From Bacillota bacterium (lineage in GTDB: Bacteria; Bacillota; Clostridia; DSM-8532): 11,219 nucleotides of DNA. The stretch lies in the NCBI GenBank assembly GCA_023426765.1, contig JAEZBW010000027.1:1-11219 (forward strand). The letters run 5' to 3'. Every line of letters starts with the position of its first letter. The stretch's first letter is position 1. The notes under the pieces are model-generated. The model saw nothing but the letters and a program-made list of their open reading frames with translations, did no database searches and had not been told where the DNA came from. A program made the position numbers and the translations under genes. This document shows, in pieces, positions 7,686-11,219 of this stretch.

Positions 7686-7715
7686 ACCTTCCCTTCTTGT
7701 CCAGGGTAGGTTTTT
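7686..7715 (+). other. Terminator-like hairpin facing the + strand, no matching gene
   Basis: ACCTTCCCT (7686-7694) pairs with AGGGTAGGT (7703-7711) with one T:T mismatch and an 8-base loop, and is followed by TTTTT at 7711-7715 on the + strand. No + strand gene lies upstream. It falls between the GH27 gene and the next promoter, both on the minus strand, where it would give a stem without a U-tract. It may still slow read-through from GH27. The rest of the 7593-7783 gap shows nothing else clear. Confidence 0.3.
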
Positions 7716-7783
7716 ATGTGTTGCAGAACATTGGGCAAGCCGCCGGATAGCATTTCTCCGGTATAACCAATCATGGATATCGC

Positions 7784-9109
7784 TTATACTACGATTTTGT
7801 AAAGGACAACGCCATGGGGAGGCACCGTTGCTGAAATCCTGCCGTCGCGTAAGGATGCCACCGGGTCCTGCAGCGGGTTAGCAGCCCGGTGCTCCCATAA
7901 GTCTTCTAAAATAAAACTCCCGGTAATCCCGATCTCCTCAAGGGATGCTTCTATCCCCTTTTCCCTGTCGGACAAGTTGAAAAGCGCGATGAAGCTGTTT
8001 TTACTGTTATCATCCTGGCAAGTCCACACTGCGTGTTCCTTGTCACGGGACACCTGGCGGGCTCCGTGACAATCGTTAACCATATAAAGGACATCCCGGT
8101 TCGTCAGCAGCCCCAGCGTGGCCTTATCCAACTGGGGCAGGTCGGCTCCAATCATCAGGGGAGATCGGAACATGCACCAAAGCGTCAGCATGGTTTTTTG
8201 CTCGTCCCAGGTAAAGTTCGTGCTGCGCTCATTTTTGAAGCCCTTTCCCAGCCGTCCCACCGGCAGCATGTCACAATCCGGGAAGCAGCCTTCGGACACA
8301 TGCTTCAGCCACACCTCGCAGCGCTCGAACATGGCTTTCAGAAGTCCCCAGTCGTCCCAGAAATCGTCGGTGATGCGCCACATGTTCGCATACTTTTCCA
8401 TGTGCCATGCCTTTTCGATCACAGCAGGCCCGGGGGACAGGCTCAAGACCATCGGCCTGCCGCAGGCGGCAATTGCCTTGTGGATCATTTCAACTTCCTT
8501 TTCCGCCGAGTAGGGGTTCTTTTCATACATGTTGGTGTTGCAGATGTCGTCCACCTTGACAAAGTCCACGCCCCACTGCGCGTACAGTTCAAACAGGGAG
8601 TTGTAATACTCCTGTGCGCCCGGCTTGTCGTGCAGCACGCCATACATGTCCCCGTTCTATTTGCTGATGGAAAAGGGGTTGGCGATTTGGTTTGCGGTGA
8701 CATCGGTGCCTTTCAGCTTCATATGGGCATGTGCCGCATACCTGGGTATTCCCCGCATGATATGGATGCCGAATTTCAAGCCCAGGCTGTGTATATAGTC
8801 TGCAAGCGGTTTAAAGCCCGCTCCATTCCTGGAAGAAGGAAAACGGTTTTCTGCTGGGATCTGCCTGGAGTATTCGTCAAGGCAAAAACGGCTGAAGCTG
8901 ATGTATTGCTCCTTCGGACGATTTTTCCCCGCATCCGGATCAGACCATTGGATGTCAACAACAACGTATTCATATCCAAAGGGCTTCAAATTGGCTGCCA
9001 TGTATTTGGCATTCGCCCTCACATCCTGCTCGGTCACCGTCGTGTCATAATAGTCATAGCTGTTCCACCCCATCGGCGGCTTTTTTGCAACTGCATTCTT
9101 ATCAAACAT
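7784..9109 (-). pseudogene. GH27 glycoside hydrolase (alpha-galactosidase/beta-L-arabinopyranosidase type) interrupted by one in-frame TAG
   Basis: The reading frame has 441 sense-or-stop codons before its final TAA, and similarity to GH27 runs through all of it. Codon 151 is TAG (8657-8659). The N-terminal part (150 codons, ATG at 9107-9109 with AGGGAG close upstream) carries PPMGWNSYD at 11-19, VVVDIQW at 49-55 and GFKPLADYIHSLGLKFGIHIM at 98-118. After the stop, the same frame continues with NGDMYGV, then FVKVDDIC with probable nucleophile Asp187, and WRITDDFWD with probable acid/base Asp249. Relatives read S-I-C-x-W-N at the break, so TAG replaces a conserved Trp (TGG to TAG, one base). 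No other frameshift or stop is seen. The N-terminal piece alone lacks both catalytic acids. The C-terminal piece could only start at ATG 8645-8647, which has a poorly placed GGGGA. It is called a pseudogene, unless TAG is read through or is a sequencing error. GH27 has no signal peptide here, so it would be intracellular. Confidence 0.85.
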
Positions 9110-9181
9110 TTTTCTCCCTGCTTTCCGATAATACTTCCTGCCTGGCAATACAAAGCCAAATCTAAGGCTTCATGAAATCTT

Positions 9182-9210
9182 CTTATATAATATCGCATAT
9201 GGAGCGCCAA
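9182..9210 (-). promoter_or_regulatory. Candidate promoter for the GH27 gene
   Basis: On the minus strand, -35 TTGGCG (9205-9210, four of six consensus bases) and -10 TATAAG (9182-9187, five of six) are 17 bases apart. Transcription would start near 9175, about 65 bases before the chosen GH27 start. It lies directly beyond the composite repeat, so the GH27 gene may not depend on read-through from GH42. Confidence 0.45.
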
Positions 9211-9215
9211 GAAAA

Positions 9216-9279
9216 GGTTCTTCTGCGCGCCGGTGCACAGGTGCACAGAAGAACCGGCCCCTTGTGCGTCCCCTTGTGC
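9216..9279. repeat. Composite palindromic repeat, copy 2 (REP/MITE-like)
   Basis: GGTTCTTCTG (9216-9225) and CAGAAGAACC (9246-9255) form a perfect 10-bp inverted repeat. Its 20-base spacer together with the right arm's first base contains two GTGCAC units (9233-9238 and 9241-9246). CCCCTTGTGC follows twice, at 9258-9267 and 9270-9279, two bases apart. On the minus strand the order GCACAAGGGG, 7 bases, TTCTGTGC, then TGTGC matches copy 1 at 592-632. The element starts two bases after the stop of the orphan remnant at 9282-9380. A repeat of this kind, with GCACAAGGGGACGGTTCTTCTGTGC-like units, is something I recall from clostridial genomes; that is memory, not a search. Confidence 0.65.
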
Positions 9280-9281
9280 TG

Positions 9282-9380
9282 TTACTTGCTTCCCCAGATT
9301 GCGTTTCCGGTTTCGGACAAAGCCGTGAACGTCATAGTGGCGCATTGGTTGTCCGTGACTTGGGTATAATATTCAGAATT
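9282..9380 (-). pseudogene. Orphan C-terminal coding remnant, 32 codons, family unknown
   Basis: A minus-strand frame bounded by TAA upstream (9381-9383) and TAA at 9282-9284 encodes NSEYYTQVTDNQCATMT followed by FTALSETGNAIWGSK. Its composition is protein-like: alternating Thr/Val/Phe as in a beta-strand domain, and an abrupt polar end. It has no start codon with a ribosome binding site. It therefore looks like the surviving 3' end of a deleted gene lying between GH42 and GH27. I do not recognise the family; an accessory beta-sandwich or a glycoside hydrolase C-terminus is a guess. Chance cannot be excluded for a frame this short. Confidence 0.4.
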
Positions 9381-9478
9381 TTATGAATTAGTACAGAAAT
9401 GTGTTATTCATCATGAAATTATCAAAATGATCTGGGCAAATACTGCATGAACAAACCTGTGTCTGTAAAAAACTCCTT
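9381..9478. other. Spacer after GH42 with no recognised feature
   Basis: This AT-rich stretch between the GH42 stop and the orphan remnant has stops in all three minus frames and no convincing ribosome binding site plus start. GTAAAA and TTTTAC around the GH42 stop could form a 6-bp stem, but no U-tract follows on the minus strand. Confidence 0.4.
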
Positions 9479-11218
9479 TTACCTGTTTTCTTGGTCTTCC
9501 ATTGATTCAGCACACTCCAAAACCATGACGCCGTATTTTTCAAGGAGTACCCTGCCCGAGACGGTTTCCCCTGAAAGAAGATCCTTCATCGGTCTCCGAA
9601 CATCTATGTCTGTGGAGTAAGGCATGTAATTCATAAGAAAACAGTAATGCCTTCCATTCTTTGACCTTACCGCCAATTCAACTTCCTCAGGCAATTCCAG
9701 CCATTGCGCAAAAGGAGACGCCAAACCCAGCTTCCGCAGGAATGCCTCTGCTGTTCCCGCACTAAAACCGGCACCGAAATAATATGCGGTGCCCCTGCCG
9801 ACATCATTTGCCACCAAAGCAGGCGAACCATCATAGTAATTGCCTTTAAAGACTGCCAGCACCCTTGCGCCTTCCGGTTCCAGAATATCATTAAAAACAG
9901 GTGCTTCAATTTGCTCATCTTCCCAAATTACATATACCGGATCATCCCCCGGCCCAAGACAGGTATAGTCTTTTACCCTGACACCGCACAGCCCTGCTGC
10001 AAAACCCGGCATCGGATGCATCGGGCAGCGCCCATATTCATCCTTGTATCCCGTGCGTGCCCCCATGATCAGTTTTCCGCCGTCGGAAACATAAGCCGTA
10101 AGGATTGCTGCCGTTTCTTCAGTAAGAATTGTCGCATGCGGGTATATCAGAAGGTCATATTTTTGCATATCAGAGACGGTTGTCTTATTCGCTCCGGTTT
10201 TTCGTAAGAACAGGATGTCCATGGGCGTGTGTGTCCGCTGGGCAGCGGCAAACCAGCCGTCTTCACTGAAAGCGTCCAGCGGGCCATGCCATTGATCCTG
10301 TTCTCCATCCCATTCGTTGTCGTAGTCCTTCACAATGGCAATCTTCGCCTGGTAAGCAGCGCCTGCCACATTCCGTATCTTGTTCAAGCTCTCATTGATA
10401 TCCTGCAGCTCTGCAAGGCGGCGGTTTGGCAAGTTCGAATAATCATTCAGGCCATGCCAGTAAATTTCCGTCCCTACCCAGCAGGTCCTCCATCGGAAGT
10501 AACAGATCATGTCTGCCCCGTGTGCGATGGATTGGAAGGTCCACAGCTTCATTTGCCCCGGTTTCGGAGCAGGCTGCTTCATTCGCGTATCCCAGCCGCC
10601 AGCCCCCGATTGCTGTTCCATGATGCCAAAACAGGTTGACATAGACCGTACCCTCGCCAGCCTGCCTGAAGACTTCCGGTCATTCAGGCTGCCCGGTTTT
10701 CGGGGTTCCGAGCCCTCGCCGAAGGCAAAATTCGGATAACTGTCATAGGTGATGAAATCCAGCGCTGTTTCCGTCATTTCATGGCTGTCCAAATGGCCAA
10801 AAATGCCGTTCGTGGTGATGAACTGGCCTTTTGGCGCATATTTTCGGATAATGTCCGCCTGCAGCTTGCAAAAGGATATGGTGCTTTGCGAAATGAACCG
10901 CTTTTCCTCAAGCGACAGGTGCGGGTTGTTTGCTTTGTGGATGGTCGGTCTTGTTAAGTGCACCTCGTCCCATGAGGTGTATGTCTGGTTCCAGAACACC
11001 GTCCCCATGGCTTCGTTCAATTTTTCAATCGTTCCGAACCTGTTTTTCAGATACGCCCGGAAAGCCTCATGATCCGATTCTGAATAGAACACATCCGTTT
11101 CACAATTCAGTTCGTTGTCTATCTGCCATCCGATGACCGCAGGATGGGGGCAGTAATGTTCGGCAAGCTTTTCCACCAGCCTGGAAACAAACTTCCTGTA
11201 TATCGGAGAGTTGTAATT
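9479..11218 (-). CDS. GH42 beta-galactosidase-type enzyme, 5' end outside window
   Basis: The frame is open from the window edge to TAA at 9479-9481, giving 579 residues of a protein that is usually about 670-690; roughly 100 N-terminal residues are missing. The GTG at 11174-11176 is an internal Val, since family-like sequence (YNSPIYRKFV) continues upstream. The acid/base Glu is in IGWQIDNELN, codon 11111-11113, and the nucleophile Glu is in GIMEQQSGAGGWD, codon 10616-10618. The HGADMICYFRWR and EIYWHGLNDYSN segments that follow are typical GH42 barrel sequence. The trimerisation domain (YDLLIYPHATILTEE to LCGVRVKDY) and a small C-terminal beta domain come next. GH42 enzymes are mostly cytoplasmic and cleave beta-1,4- or beta-1,3-galacto-oligosaccharides; some act on alpha-L-arabinopyranosides. 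It is the upstream neighbour of GH27 on the same strand, with a 369-base gap. Confidence 0.94.
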   Translation of the reverse strand, partial: NYNSPIYRKFVSRLVEKLAEHYCPHPAVIGWQIDNELNCETDVFYSESDHEAFRAYLKNRFGTIEKLNEAMGTVFWNQTYTSWDEVHLTRPTIHKANNPHLSLEEKRFISQSTISFCKLQADIIRKYAPKGQFITTNGIFGHLDSHEMTETALDFITYDSYPNFAFGEGSEPRKPGSLNDRKSSGRLARVRSMSTCFGIMEQQSGAGGWDTRMKQPAPKPGQMKLWTFQSIAHGADMICYFRWRTCWVGTEIYWHGLNDYSNLPNRRLAELQDINESLNKIRNVAGAAYQAKIAIVKDYDNEWDGEQDQWHGPLDAFSEDGWFAAAQRTHTPMDILFLRKTGANKTTVSDMQKYDLLIYPHATILTEETAAILTAYVSDGGKLIMGARTGYKDEYGRCPMHPMPGFAAGLCGVRVKDYTCLGPGDDPVYVIWEDEQIEAPVFNDILEPEGARVLAVFKGNYYDGSPALVANDVGRGTAYYFGAGFSAGTAEAFLRKLGLASPFAQWLELPEEVELAVRSKNGRHYCFLMNYMPYSTDIDVRRPMKDLLSGETVSGRVLLEKYGVMVLECAESMEDQENR

Positions 11219-11219
11219 A

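Noticed and set aside
8645..8659. GH27 as two independent genes, the second starting at ATG 8645-8647
   Set aside because: The second part would begin inside the catalytic barrel, its only Shine-Dalgarno-like bases (GGGGA) are too close to the ATG, and similarity is continuous across the stop.
8033..9175. Long + strand open frame of 380 codons
   Set aside because: It is exactly antisense to the GH27 gene, has no family-like motifs and no ribosome binding site. The opposite strand carries clear GH27 signatures in both halves.
9034..9345. Minus-strand frame of 103 codons across the GH42-GH27 gap
   Set aside because: It runs through the palindromic repeat and into GH27 in the wrong frame, with a low-complexity basic product. 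The alternative frame at 9282-9380 looks more protein-like.
9365..9370. TATAAT on the + strand as a promoter
   Set aside because: There is no usable -35 at 16-18 bases and no + strand gene downstream. It falls inside the minus-strand coding remnant.
1..11219. CRISPR arrays, tRNA/rRNA genes, insertion sequences, phage or defence genes
   Set aside because: No regularly spaced repeats, tRNA-like cloverleaf, transposase or defence-family motifs were seen on either strand by reading alone.

Overview
The window looks like part of a carbohydrate-utilisation locus from a Gram-positive Bacillota (Firmicutes) genome, most likely a plant-polysaccharide-degrading clostridium or a Paenibacillus-like organism. 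This rests on a YesM/YesN-type two-component pair, a lipoprotein solute-binding protein with two CUT1 permeases and no dedicated ATPase, strong GGAGG-type ribosome binding sites, and intracellular-type glycoside hydrolases without signal peptides. The assignment comes from gene content, not from a database search.

Layout. On the + strand, 2-481 is the C-terminal end of a GH127 beta-L-arabinofuranosidase-type enzyme whose start lies outside the window. It converges on a long minus-strand array. Reading that array in its own direction, from right to left: a GH42 beta-galactosidase-type gene (9479 to beyond 11219, 5' end missing); a 369-base gap holding an orphan coding remnant, a composite palindromic repeat and a candidate promoter; a GH27 alpha-galactosidase/beta-L-arabinopyranosidase-type gene (7784-9109) broken by one in-frame TAG; a promoter; a YesN-type response regulator (5976-7592); a YesM-type sensor kinase (4117-5973); a gap with a candidate regulated promoter; a sugar-binding lipoprotein (2515-3933); an intercistronic hairpin; and two permeases (1466-2431 and 636-1469) overlapping by ATGA. 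Two hairpins fill the convergent gap at 482-635.

How it fits together (inference). The kinase would sense an oligosaccharide outside the cell, alone or with the binding protein, and phosphorylate the AraC-type regulator, which would induce the importer. The imported oligosaccharide would then be trimmed in the cytoplasm by GH42, GH27 and GH127 enzymes. That combination suggests galactose- and arabinose-containing pectin side chains or arabinogalactan. The importer must borrow an MsmX/MsmK-like ATPase encoded elsewhere.

The least ordinary features are the single TAG codon in an otherwise intact GH27 gene, exactly where a conserved Trp is expected; two diverged copies of a palindromic repeat abutting gene 3' ends; and a 32-codon orphan C-terminus between GH42 and GH27. 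I see no CRISPR array, tRNA, rRNA, transposase, phage gene or defence system, and nothing that amounts to a wholly new system.
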